Assembly: GCA_036924285.1 (NCBI GenBank)
Contig: JAYKYS010000002.1
Coordinates: 37,556,501 to 37,620,500 of the forward strand
Length of the DNA stretch: 64,000 nucleotides
Direction of reading: 5' to 3'
Source of the DNA: Asterella californica
Lineage: Eukaryota > Streptophyta > Marchantiopsida > Marchantiales > Aytoniaceae
Shown here: piece by piece, positions 48,850-58,873 of the stretch
How the letters are laid out: every line of letters starts with the position of its first letter
Numbering within the stretch: the stretch's first letter is position 1
Notes under the pieces: model-generated
Seen by the model: the letters and a program-made list of their open reading frames with translations, nothing else
Database searches by the model: none
What the model was told of the DNA's origin: nothing
Position numbers and translations under genes: made by a program

Positions 48850-49305
48850 TCAATTCAAGACAGAAGCTGATATAGACATATCTCTCTTTCTCTTTCTTGA
48901 ATTATGTCTACTTGTTTCTTCAGTCTCGGGAGAGACAGAATTCCAAATCTCAGAATCATGTTGTGCACCTTGCCCTGCTTCTTGTTCAGGTGCAGGCAGG
49001 ACCATGGCTGGGAGCCATAGACTCTGTCATGCAAGGCGGAGTCATGGAAAGTCGTTTTCCATACTAGCAGTCAATGAGAGGATAGAACTGCATGTTAAAA
49101 TCGAGAGGGAGTTTTTTGACTTTCTGTTCATCCTTGTCCAGTGCTTCATATGAGACATTGCCTGATATCTTGTTGTGATCTCGAACTTTTCTGTAATTGC
49201 TGATCAGAGTTACCCACTTGTTTCTGATTTGACTAGTGTCCACGTGGAGAGCACATTTAGATCGCAAGTAACCTTGAACTTTCTTCAGCTTAGGTTCAAC
49301 TCCTA
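48850..49305 (-). pseudogene. Trihelix-like gene, 3' part (interrupted by copy B)
   Basis: Sense-downstream of the insertion the frame continues with KKVQGYLRSKCALHVDTSQI, then RNKWVTLISNYRKVRDHN, and a segment ending in KKLPLDFNMQFYPLID. This is the second half of a trihelix/Myb-SANT-like fold. A probable intron (about 49,065-49,008) leads to a last exon, 49007-48850, with a basic nuclear-localisation-like SRKRKRDMS and a stop at 48850-48852. It lies 9.6 kb from its other half because copy B inserted at CCTA. Confidence 0.7.
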
Positions 49306-49413
49306 TGTCGCGCGCATACACATTGCTACACAACATACATCGCTGTCAGAGGTACACCACACATACACATAACACATGGACGATGTCATACACATACACA
49401 AGTGTACCACAAT
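49306..49413 (-). repeat. Copy B outer terminal repeat X2
   Basis: 108 bp; sense end GCGCGACA beside CCTA. Two differences from X1 (49709-49816). Confidence 0.92.
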
Positions 49414-49706
49414 AATCTGAATACAGAGATTACCATCTCCAACACCACAACAAGGATTACTCACAAACGGTCAAGCCAAACCCACTCTAAACGCGAAGAG
49501 AATCCGGGTTACACTCAACTAGACTATCCACCATAGCCTGGAGCTTGAAGGCTCAACTCAAAGAACTAAGGCCTCCAAGCCCTACCTGCGAAGTTTACCC
49601 CTAGTGGACTCTCCTCCCAACTCGCCCTAACGGCACTAACGGCCTTATCGGGCTGCGCCACTTCGCACTCGGTCAACCTAGCCGAGGTGTCCAAACTGAC
49701 GTGACA
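49413..49706 (-). repeat. Copy B repeat L2
   Basis: 294 bp, partner of L1 (58580-58873), flanked on both sides by X. Confidence 0.93.
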
Positions 49707-49708
49707 GC

Positions 49709-49816
49709 TGTCGTGCGCATACACATCGCTACACAACATACATCGCTGTCAGAGGTACACCACACATACACATAACACATGGACGATGTCATACACATAC
49801 ACAAGTGTACCACAAT
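49709..49816 (-). repeat. Copy B inner repeat X1
   Basis: 108 bp; two bases (GC on the plus strand) separate it from L2. The sense sequence just before it is AGTTAGGGGGGCG, a polypurine tract, placing plus-strand priming at the X1 edge. Confidence 0.92.
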
Positions 49817-49987
49817 CGCCCCCCTAACTGGCGGTTAGGTCCCTCTAACTCCAGATAGCTCCATATCCCAACTACGTGATACACACCTTCATGGGTGCAA
49901 GGATCAGGAGGCCGGGTGCTACATTGCCCCATCGTTAGTCGCCTGTCTGCAATCCATACCACGCAAAGATCTAATCGACTATCTCCG

Positions 49988-50025
49988 CTATATACATCGA
50001 AGACAAACCCATCGTCCAGTAGGAA
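49988..50025 (-). pseudogene. Remnant of the PHD finger in copy B
   Basis: Only the last codons survive: the reading PTGRWVCLRCI then TAG, which shows that TGG (Trp) is the likely original codon where copy A has TGA. About 150 bp of the upstream PHD coding region is missing compared with copy A. Confidence 0.75.
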
Positions 50026-52927
50026 CTACACTTACGCACATGGTCCTTCCAAACAACACCATCACGGCCCTCTAACATGAGTACTCCAGAAGGTAACACC
50101 TCACGCACTCGTAAAATAGTGCGCCCTGCGGTCACATCCAACGTCGTCGGTGCAGTCTGCTGTAGATAGATATAATCGTCAGGATGAAACCTGCGAATCG
50201 ACGGCCGATAACCTCCTCCTCGGATAGTCGCATATCGCAACGTGTCTCTATGCTGAGCAATCGCTAGGTTCTCAAAAGCCATAGGCATAACTCTCCGAAA
50301 TGTCTCTGCTCGTTGAGAACATGCTCTCACCCACATATCCGGGTCATCAAGGTCCAGCACCTCAGCAGAATCACGACGAATGACCGAAGGTAGATCTAGA
50401 TCTCGGCCATACAATAGAAAATACGGTGAGAAGGAAGCCAAAGACGCTTGTCGACTAAAACGGTAGCCCATAGCTGCACATCCCAATCTCCCAAGTGGCC
50501 CTTTTGCAAGCCATACTTGCGCAATCCTCTCTTCACTGTCTGAACTACCCTCTCCGCCAAACCATCCGCCTCAGGATGATCTCGAGATGTAGTTCGATGA
50601 TCAATCAGCGCCTGATCACACAAGGTCTGAAACTCACCAAAGAACTCTGTACCTTGGTCTGTCAGCACTTCAGCTGGTGCTCCGAAACGACTCAGCACTC
50701 GATCTACGAACGCGTACGCCGTCCCTTCACTCGCCTTGTCTGGTAATGCCACCAACTCAATCCACTTGGAGAAGTGCTCCACCATCACCAATACATACCG
50801 GTGGTGACGTACGGTCAACGGTAAGGGTCCCGCAAAATCCAAACTCCAACGGTAACCCAACCCCATAATCGGTAAGGGGTGTAACTGTGGAGTAGGAGCA
50901 TTAAACGATGCTCGTACTCGATCACAAACCACACATCGTGCGACAAAATGTTGCACATCGATGTGCATACCACGCCACCAATACTGTCCTTGGAGTAAGC
51001 TATGTGTACGCTTCACTCCAAAATGTCCCAACTCCTCATGGGCATGTCGTACTAACTGTGCTCTCTGGGATGGATGTGGCACTATCCGTACCCTCTCATC
51101 ACCCCACACTCGAAGTACATGTCGTCCTTCTCGTCGAAATCTCTTCGCTCGTTGAAGAACACGATCTCGCTCCTTGGCACTTACTGTGCCTAGTACCACA
51201 CCAGTACGTAGATACTCCATCACGGTCACATCATCATGGATATCTCGCTGATCTGGAACACCATCTCCACCCTCAAGATCTGGAGACTCGTCATCTACTC
51301 TCTGACCAGAGAAAGATACGACTTGGCCCTCCATACTAGAGTTCATGGCCAACACACAAAGAAAGGCAGATGCATGCCACCCTGGCACTATCTCCTCATC
51401 AACCTCGTCATGCCAGCGAGCCCCAGTCTGGTCCTGCTGACTCGTGCATGGGTTGCGATTCAACCCATCGGCATCTAGGTTTACGACTCCAGGTCTATGT
51501 ACTACCTGGAAGTCATACTCTTGTAAGATCAGAGCCCATCGTGCAAGTTTCCCTGTAAGCTTGTCGGACTCCATCAACCACTTGAGCGGCTGGTGATCAG
51601 TGATGAGAGTAAAGGGGTTCCCAAACAGATAACATCGAAAGTGTGCAACAGCCCACACTGCCGCCAAACACTCTCTCTCATACGAACTATACCTCGCCTC
51701 CGCTGAATTATTGGAGCGATTGGCATACGCCACCACGAACTCCTTTTTCTCATCATCATGCTGAGTCAGCACTGCTCCAAGTCCCAACATACTCCAATCG
51801 GTGTGCAGTTGGAAAGGACGCCCCCTAACGGGTCTCCTCAAGATGGGAGCAGATGTCAACCTATCCTTGAGCTCTACAAAAGCTCGCTCTTGCTCATCTC
51901 CCCACTGCCACTCCTGGTCCACCTTCATCAGCTTGGTCAACGGCTTCGCAATTGCACTAAATCCCTTCACGTACCGACGATAAAAGTTCGCCAAACCAAC
52001 AAATGCCCGAACTCGACTCACATCTATGGGGCGCGGGATACGTGCAATAGCCTCAACCTTCGTCTGTTGAACACCCAATCCACCTGGATAGATGGTGTGG
52101 CCCAGATACTCTACCAACTCCTGGAAGAACTTACACTTCCCAGGGTGTAACTTCAACCCATGAGCTCTCAACCGCTCAAACACATCTCGTAAGTGTCTCT
52201 CGTGCTCCTCCACTGTAGCACTATAGACTAAGATGTCGTCGATATAACATCTGACAAAATCCAATCCTGCTAGGATTCTGTCCATCACCCTTTGGAACTC
52301 AGCAGGGGCGTTCTTCAACCCAAATGGTAAGAACCGCCACTGATACAAACAATCCTTGCCGTGAGAGTCAATTCCTCAGAATGCTGTCTTGGACTTATCT
52401 TCTTCTCTCACTGGCAACTGATGATACCCTGCTCGAAGATCCAAAGTACTGAAGACCTTCACATGCCCCACTGCATCAAAGATCTCCTCAGGTGTCGGCA
52501 TGGCATACTTATCAGACTTCGTCTGCCGATTGATAGGGCGGTAGTCTCCACACATCCGCCTATCCGTGTAGTTGCCATACATATCCTTCTTGGCTGGCAT
52601 AACTGTGGCAGATGCATACTCTCCATGCGACATCTCCGCCAACCCAGCCTCCAACAAGTCTTGAGTCCGACTCTGGATCAAAGCTCTCTCCATGTCACTG
52701 TACCTATAAGGACGTCGAAAGATTGACGTGTCATTAGCCAAGTCGATCCGTATACCAGGTCCCTTCAAGGTACCCAAATCCTTCATACTGAAGGCAAAAC
52801 AATTCCTGTAGCTCTTCAGGAATCTTTGGACTCTTCGTCTCTCCTCTCCTATAAGCTTGGGTCCGATCTCCGGCTCCCAAGTATCCTCTGTCACCATGCT
52901 AGAGGTAGAAGACGAAGTCGTTGACTG
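49988..52927 (-). pseudogene. Copy B ORF2: RT, RNase H, integrase
   Basis: Reverse transcriptase runs from the amber codon to about 51,830 with VFSTLDLRAGYHQLPV and YIDDILVYS (near 52,246). RNase H covers about 51,826-51,464 (LHTDWSMLGLG, LITDHQPLKWLMES, VVNLDADGLNR). Integrase has a zinc finger with His in HEELGH and Cys in CVVC, and a core at about 50,866-50,489 with Asp in SLDFAGP, Asp in VLTDQGTEF and Glu in DGLAERV, a D,D-34-E arrangement. From 52348 to about 50,490 the frame is uninterrupted. Lesions are TGA at 52376 (TGG in copy A), a short deletion near 50,475 that shifts frame in the integrase C-terminus, and loss of most of the PHD finger. Confidence 0.92.
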
Positions 52928-52930
52928 CTA
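52928..52930 (-). promoter_or_regulatory. Shared amber codon in a readthrough context (copy B)
   Basis: Sense AGA TAG CAG TCA, identical to copy A although the copies differ elsewhere. It separates ORF1 and ORF2 in one frame, so the enzymes would be made as a minor readthrough product. Confidence 0.8.
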
Positions 52931-53146
52931 TCTTGCAGCCTCTGGAGCAGTTTCCTTCTGCTCACCACCAACAACCTCCACCGCTACTGTATGTAAAACA
53001 AACTCCACACTCTCTCCTATGACATCCCATGATGTCCAAGGATGACGAACTCCACGTGCCTCGCCCCCAGCCTTTGTCTCCACCGACCCGGTAGGCAAAG
53101 AGCTCAAGAGTGCTCGAGCAGTAACACCCGTCGATCGCATCCGACG

Positions 53147-54108
53147 CTGCTCAGCCAATCCAAGGCTAACAATCCATGTCAAGCAATTCAAGTCCATTGC
53201 TTGATCCAATACTTGACGACGTGAAGCCTCCGACATCGAAGCTACTGCCGTCGTACCCGTAGTGAAACCCATCGCTCGCTCTCTCTCATCGGCATTGGAC
53301 TCCACCAACTGCCGTAATTGAGCATCCCACACAAGCCCAGGTCCTCCATCTCTGTAAGCATGTGACGTTGGAAAGCTTACCAATGTGGATAATGCTACCA
53401 TGGGCCGTCCCACTAGGTTCACCACTGCCATGGGTGACCTATCGACGACTCTCACTACTTGAGATCGTCGTCCTGCATCCAAGATGCTATCAACCGTGAG
53501 GTGCGCTGGTCGTCTCACTCCATCGTGTGCGCGCTTAAGCACCTCTCTCGGTAACAAGTTCGTCCACCACAACCGTGGACGATGTGCACGAGATCCTACT
53601 CTTGCTGCATCCAACAACACTGCTGGTCCAACCCAAGACCACACTTGTGCACACTCGCCATCATCTGTGTACGAGCATCACCCAACAAAGGAACGTTCTC
53701 CAAGATGTACGCTGGAGAATCAACCTGATGCATCTGGAGATGTCGTAGGATCCGTAACATCTCCCAGAACATCCTAGATCGCGGGTCATGTAAACCCTGA
53801 CCTCTCCCTGCACGCGTGTGACCTTGACATGGCCATCCGGCTATCACCAAGTGAATGGTGCCCACAAACGTGAGATCCTGCGCCCCCAGCAGCGAAATAT
53901 CCGACGGTAATGCTTGCTGGTATCCTCTAACAGCTGATATGGGTAACAACTCAGGATATCTCTGCACCAAACGTGCCACATGTCGCAATGAGATGCGTCT
54001 CGCAATCTCATCTCTCTCCACATACAAGTATCGCTGTACTTGTATACCTGCCTGCAATACCGCAGCCAAACCTGTGCTGATCCCTCCAAACAGCTCCAGC
54101 ACACATAC
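53147..54108 (-). other. DNMT3-type cytosine-5 DNA methyltransferase domain, copy B
   Basis: Motif I VLELFGGISTGL, motif IV VIAGWPCQG with catalytic Cys (codon near 53829), motif VI YILENVPLLGD, then a one-base deletion near 53645. In the shifted frame: motif VIII VLLDAARVGSRAHRPRLWW and the C-terminal RERAMGFTTGTT with ASRRQVLDQAMDLNCLTW. Copy A is uninterrupted across the point of the deletion, so the two copies support one ancestral domain. The fold methylates C5 of cytosine using S-adenosylmethionine; here it would be produced with Gag-protease. Confidence 0.92.
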
Positions 54109-57033
54109 ACCTTCCTCTGGATACTGCCACACAATGAGAGTCGTATCCAACGGTGATAAGGTCACAGGGCCAGTAGCAGGAACAACCCTTTGTTCCTCTA
54201 CTGGTGGTACAAAAGCTTCACTCCAAGCCTGCTGCACCAACTGATCAGCATACTGCTGCAACTCTCCACTCGAACTCCAGAGTGGAACATCCAAGGCAGA
54301 TGGTACTAACGTAGACATGCTACGCATGTCCTCCACCTCCTCATAGATCGGAGTATCCTCCGCATGGGCATTACCCTCCAACAACTCGTCCGGCCAAGTG
54401 ATGATCGAACTGAACCTTGCAACGGATGCCATCGTTCCTGGTGTAAGCTCCGTCGTCCCAACTCTAGCACTGAACCGCACTGGTAAGCGGCTCACTCGTC
54501 CCTCACCGGATTGCCAACCTGGTCTGTAAGATGCTGTCTCCGCTCAATAGTCGATCACGAACCCCATAGGGTACAACACAGCACCTCCCACCAATACATC
54601 ATAAGACTCTGCGGCTGTAACGATGGCCTTGGCCCTCACCATAGAGCCATCCGTGGGGTGATCTGGCCGAACTCTCACCGTCAACATCTCACGTGTCATG
54701 TGCAGAGCCGTACCTCCTGATCCCCCTAGAGATGTCTGCAACTGGAATGGACATCTCTCTATCTCGGACTTCTTCAGACCCAAACCAATACACGCCGCCT
54801 TTCCCAACATCAACGGTTGGGCTCCAGAGTCTAACAAGACCTTCTGGGGTCGATACACTTTCCCTGAAGGTGCCACCAAACAGAAGATACCACTTCTGTT
54901 GTCCAACAACACCACACCTGGTGCCAAACTAGCACGGTCAATCGCCGGCCTAGCTGGTAACTCATCTAACCTAGCAGCCGCCGCTTGCCAAGTACCACTG
55001 GTAGCTGTCCTGATCCTCGACTCCATGGACACGTCTACCGCCTCTCGCTGAACTACTTCAGCACTAGAGGTAACTACATCCTCGCTCTCACTGAGCGTGG
55101 CCGCCAACTGGAACACTGGAGCCAAGTTGACTCCCAATGCCCTCATATCCGTGGCTGAGAATAGTGGGGCTCGCAAAACTGCTGTAGCCGCCCCCAACAT
55201 CGGGTTCGACGTCGCATCCACGGATGTCGAAGGTGGACTCACATCACACCCACTCCTGGATGTCGATGCCTCCAACTCTATTGCACCATCGGTAGGTCGT
55301 TTAGGAACCATAGATGTGGTCCTCAACGCCTCCGATAACGTGAACGACTGGGGAAGCTTGGCTTGTCTACCAGCCTCCCCGCGTTGTGGGTCCAACTCCA
55401 CTGACGCACCTCGTGGCTCAGAGGCACGTACTGCACCTCTAGTCACTGCCGCAGATGTCTCAATCTGCGCCACACCAGCCATGAAGTCGAAGTCACCTCC
55501 TTCTCCTCCATAAGACGTGGAAGCCTCTGTTCCACCTGATCTCCGCTGAGCCATAGCCATACTAGCTATCCTCTGCTCCAACTGCTCAATCCGAGCAGCC
55601 ATACCTGCTTCTGATGTCGTAGCAGGCGGTGGACCGACCGGTCCTCTCCCAGGTGCTGGACCTCTATCTCCAGCTCGACCACCACGGTCTCCCTGAGCTC
55701 CTCCGCCTCGTCCACGATCAGCCTTCCCTTGCCGCAACTCGGGATGGAGATCAAAACAACGGTCACTACTGTGACCTGGTCGTCCGCAATACTCACATTG
55801 CCTAGGTACTGCTTGAGACGTCCCTGATGTCCATGATGTCCATGACGTCTCATAACCTCTCCTCTGTGGATAGTCCCTCTGCTGATGAGGACCATCACAC
55901 GTCCAGCAAGGACCCGCTTGCTGCTGACTAGAGAAGGACGGCATGGGCTTCTGCCCACCAGATCCTCCAACACCTCCCTGAGATCGTGACTGCTCCGCAC
56001 GATCTTTACCACCACCACCACCACGCTGTTGCGTAGCCTGTGATCCTCGAGAAGAGGTGGTCGCTCCATGTGGTGTCTCCTTGCTGAACCCAGCAACCAC
56101 CACCTTCTCCTCCACCATGTTGAGCTCAATCCGCTCAGCCAGACTAAAGACAACCGTCAACGTCGGAGCGGTATCTCTAAGAAGAGTAGCATCTCTAACT
56201 CTCCTACGCAGCTCCCGGTCTAGTATCCCATACCAGAACTGGACTGCCTGTGCTTCCGTCACCCCTTGGGTAACGCTGATCAACCGCCTCATGCGAGTAA
56301 ACGCCTCGCGTAGGCTCTCTCCAGTCTTCCGCTGGAACTCCTGCAGACTCCTCAACTTGTCGGTCCGCACACCCTGATAATTCTTCCTCAAACATTGGAA
56401 GAACTGAACCACAACGTTAAACCCTGGTGGTATCCCGCTCACACTACCACCCGCTCCACTACCTGTGGACGCACCGCTGGTAGTAGGTACTCCGCCACCT
56501 GCGGCTGTACCACTGCTACTGGCACCCGAACTCGCAGGTGCTACGCCTCCCGAAACTGCGCCAGTAGTGATAGAAACGTAGTTGGGAGACCAATGTTGTC
56601 TCCACAACTCGATCTCAACACTGTAATCTCGCCTGAACTCATGATAATCGTCCATCGGCGGTCCCTCCAAGTGCTGGAACAAACCCTTCCACGTCATGAA
56701 GGGTGTAAACAGCTGTGGGTTCCGCATCTGCTGCAGATCGCACCAACTGTCGAACTCCTGGATGAAGTCATCCAGCTCAATGGTACCAACTATACCCGAG
56801 TAACATCGAGGCCCCTTCGTGACCCCATAGATCTCGTCCATGTCCCACAACAACAGTGTTGCGACACTAGACTCACCACCAGAAAACGCGTTGTTTGCGT
56901 CTGACTCGTCCTCTGGAACAACCGACGGCAATGGTGTAGGTAGTCGGTACCTCACCCCACTCCGTGTATACCCACTGTCCGAGAAGTCCCCACCAGAACC
57001 TCCCGAGAACTCCGTGATGAGAGAATCCCGCTA

Positions 57034-58565
57034 ACACACTCCCCAACCGGAATGTCGCAATCTCCGTCACCACCGTAACCACCACTTGCCTAATCCCGCT
57101 CCTACTGAGCTCACCTATCCCCTACTAGGACGGTCAAGGTAAGGACAACCTGTACCTGCCATCACCACAGGCAGCCTCTCATAGTCTGTTGGTCGTCACT
57201 CCAACCGCACCGTGAGAGAGACAAAGGTAGTCTGACTGGTCCGCAACTCCAGCCTCACTACCGACAGCACACTGGAGTGAACTCACTCCGGAAATCAAGC
57301 GCCAACACAAGCAAACGCGGCGCACAAACAGGAAGCAGAGTATGGAGGGGTTCCAACCACAAGAAGTCCAAACGATAACCCTCCACACTCAAACATTCAC
57401 ATAAAGAGAAACCTAGCCCCACCCGGACTGACGACTCCTTGTCGGTGATCACATGCACAATATATGGTCACCAACAGTCGTAACTGACACTGGAGGTCAC
57501 TAACTAGATGTCCACACCTCTAGTAGCTCCAAAAACATCCACGTGGTAGCTCTACTAGCTCACCCAAGACAACTGCCACCAATTGCCTCCATACGCGCCT
57601 CTACGGTGTAGGCAAACACTACCACAACTATAGCTTCCCCCCTAATACTGTGGGGTCGCCCTACCACTCCTCTAGGGACGTGCGAGAAGGTATCCTACTA
57701 CCTTATACAAGTCCATAAGTACTTGCACGCATCCCTGTAAGACACCAAGAGCTATTGGTCTAGTGGTAAAGCCAAAGCTAAGACTACAGAGTCAGGAGTC
57801 CAGGTCCAGGAATAGTGTTGGGATGGGTGACCAGCTGGTTTTACCCTTCCCACACACCTGAAGCTTGGATACCTCTCTCACGCACGCCAGCAAGCTGGCT
57901 TGCGGCGAGCGCGGGCTCGGGCTCAGGCTCAGCTCCGCTCCGCCTCCGCACTCTCGCACTCCGCTCTCACGCCTCCGCACTCACGCACCTCTGCTCCTCG
58001 AAGCCTCACCTCCAAATCCAACCCGAACACCACCAAAACAGATTCGCAAATGCACCACACACACTTCGCGGATGCACACACACACAAAACAACTACTAAA
58101 CTCGAGTTTCCACACGAAATTGAGCCAAAATCTGACGTAACTAGCCTTTTTGTGCTTTCGGGTGACACGGCAGCGAACTTCGACATGCCATAACTTCTTC
58201 AATCCTTGGCCAAACTCCACGAGACTTGGTGCGCTAGAATCGTCTCTCCAATGCGCTTCCAAAGAGTCCACTCCGGCCCGACATTGACAAGTATTCCGTC
58301 AGCCACGCCCAAACGCGCAATCCGGCTCCAACAACACACTTCAAGAACATTCCGCAAAATTTCTGCAGCGCTTCCGCATGACAGAAATCTTCCATCGACC
58401 CCAATCAACAGCAAATCGATCTGCGACCAGCAATGTAGCACGGCGCCCACACACCTCGATCACAGCTCCAAACAATCAACCACGAACGGCAACGCCCGAA
58501 GATACCAGCGGACGATTTCCGATTTCAGATCTGCGAGCTCTTACTGAACTCCGCCTCGACCTGCA
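57034..58565 (-). other. Copy B leader between L1 and gag
   Basis: About 1.5 kb, conserved with the copy A leader but with no shared reading frame. It carries the antisense Pol III-like segment at 57751-57840 and a CA-rich tract near 58,075. Confidence 0.6.
57751..57840 (+). promoter_or_regulatory. Antisense Pol III-like segment, copy B
   Basis: Same arrangement as copy A: GGTCTAGTGGTAAAGCC (tRNA A-box-like), then TTGGGATGGGTGACCAGC (5S rRNA-like). The 13-nt core GGGATGGGTGACC is unchanged between copies. Confidence 0.5.
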
Positions 58566-58580
58566 CTCAGTTCTTTGAGT
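58566..58580 (-). promoter_or_regulatory. Putative self-priming site, copy B
   Basis: Sense ACTCAAAGAACTGAG begins exactly where L1 ends. It can pair over all 15 nt (one G-U) with sense CTTAGTTCTTTGAGT inside L1 at 58723-58737. Confidence 0.72.
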
Positions 58581-58873
58581 AATCTGAATACAGAGATTAT
58601 CATCTCCAACACCACAACAAGGATTACTCACAAACGGTCAAGCCAAACCCACTCTAAACGCGAAGAGAATCCGGGTTACACTCAACTAGACTATCCACCA
58701 TAGCTTGGAGCTTGAAGGCTCAACTCAAAGAACTAAGGCCTCCAAGCCCTACCTGCGAAGTTTACCCCTAGTGGACTCTCCTCCCAACTCGCCCTAACGG
58801 CACTAACGGCCTTACCGGGCTGCGCCACTTCGCACTCGGTCAACCTAGCCGAGGTGTCCAAACTGACGTGACA
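58580..58873 (-). repeat. Copy B repeat L1 (sense 5' end)
   Basis: 294 bp, sense TGTCACGTCAG to CAGATTA, next to CCTA. A TATA-like GTAAACTT (58758-58765) lies about 28 nt before 58737, the predicted RNA 5' end. Confidence 0.93.

Larger units (their letters stand above)
52928..57030 (-). pseudogene. Copy B ORF1: Gag, protease, cytosine methyltransferase
   Basis: The frame is open from 57030 to a TGA at 54544-54546, and the matching codon in copy A is TGG. Capsid-like helices occupy about residues 55-290 counted from 56955 (FFQCLRKNYQGVRTDKL, AVQFWYGILDRELRRRV). Then come a Gly/Ser-rich linker, knuckle 1 (CWTCDGPH with its last Cys changed to Tyr) and knuckle 2 (CEYCGRPGHSSDRC), a long linker, and the protease (LLDSGAQPLMLG, VLVGGAVL) at about 54,888-54,544. 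A linker and the methyltransferase (54108-53147) follow. The first in-frame ATG is at 56841, inside sequence conserved in both copies; the conserved frame extends about 63 codons upstream of it without an ATG, so the start is unresolved. Confidence 0.9.
49306..58873 (-). mobile_element. Copy B of the methyltransferase-carrying Ty3/gypsy retrotransposon
   Basis: 9,568 bp, TGTC...GACA ends, target duplication CCTA (49302-49305 and 58874-58877). Removing the element and one CCTA rejoins the trihelix-like frame in register, which independently confirms both termini, including the outer X2 repeat. L1/L2 differ at about 3 of 294 positions and X1/X2 at 2 of 108, so it is younger than copy A. Few lesions are present: TGA at 54544, a one-base deletion near 53645, TGA at 52376, a short deletion near 50,475 and a deletion through the PHD finger. 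Confidence 0.95.

Noticed and set aside
49306..49413. X2 as host flank or a solo repeat next to which the element inserted
   Set aside because: Both copies have X2 outside L2 at different loci, the target duplications match only outside X2, and the trihelix frame rejoins only when X2 is removed with the element.
53147..54108. Methyltransferase as a host gene or pseudogene next to a retrotransposon
   Set aside because: It is in the same reading frame between protease and RT in two independent insertions.
33695..54546. TGA codons in the methyltransferase-carrying copies as programmed readthrough or recoding sites
   Set aside because: Each TGA is matched by TGG in the other copy, so they are damage. 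Only the shared TAG is kept as a candidate signal.
50495..56904. Long plus-strand frames opposite copy A and B coding regions (for example 51758-52150, 55097-55513, 56395-56904)
   Set aside because: They are antisense to conserved gag, RT and integrase codons and have no recognisable motifs.
37301..57840. Functional tRNA or 5S rRNA genes at 37301 and 57751
   Set aside because: The segments lack a complete cloverleaf, a proper B box or a full-length 5S sequence.
28676..58873. Copies A/B as DIRS, PAT or Ngaro tyrosine-recombinase elements
   Set aside because: The termini look similar, but the coding region has a zinc-finger DDE integrase, 4-bp target duplications are present, and no tyrosine recombinase motif is visible. 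The methylase is a cytosine-5 type, not the adenine type found in DIRS elements.
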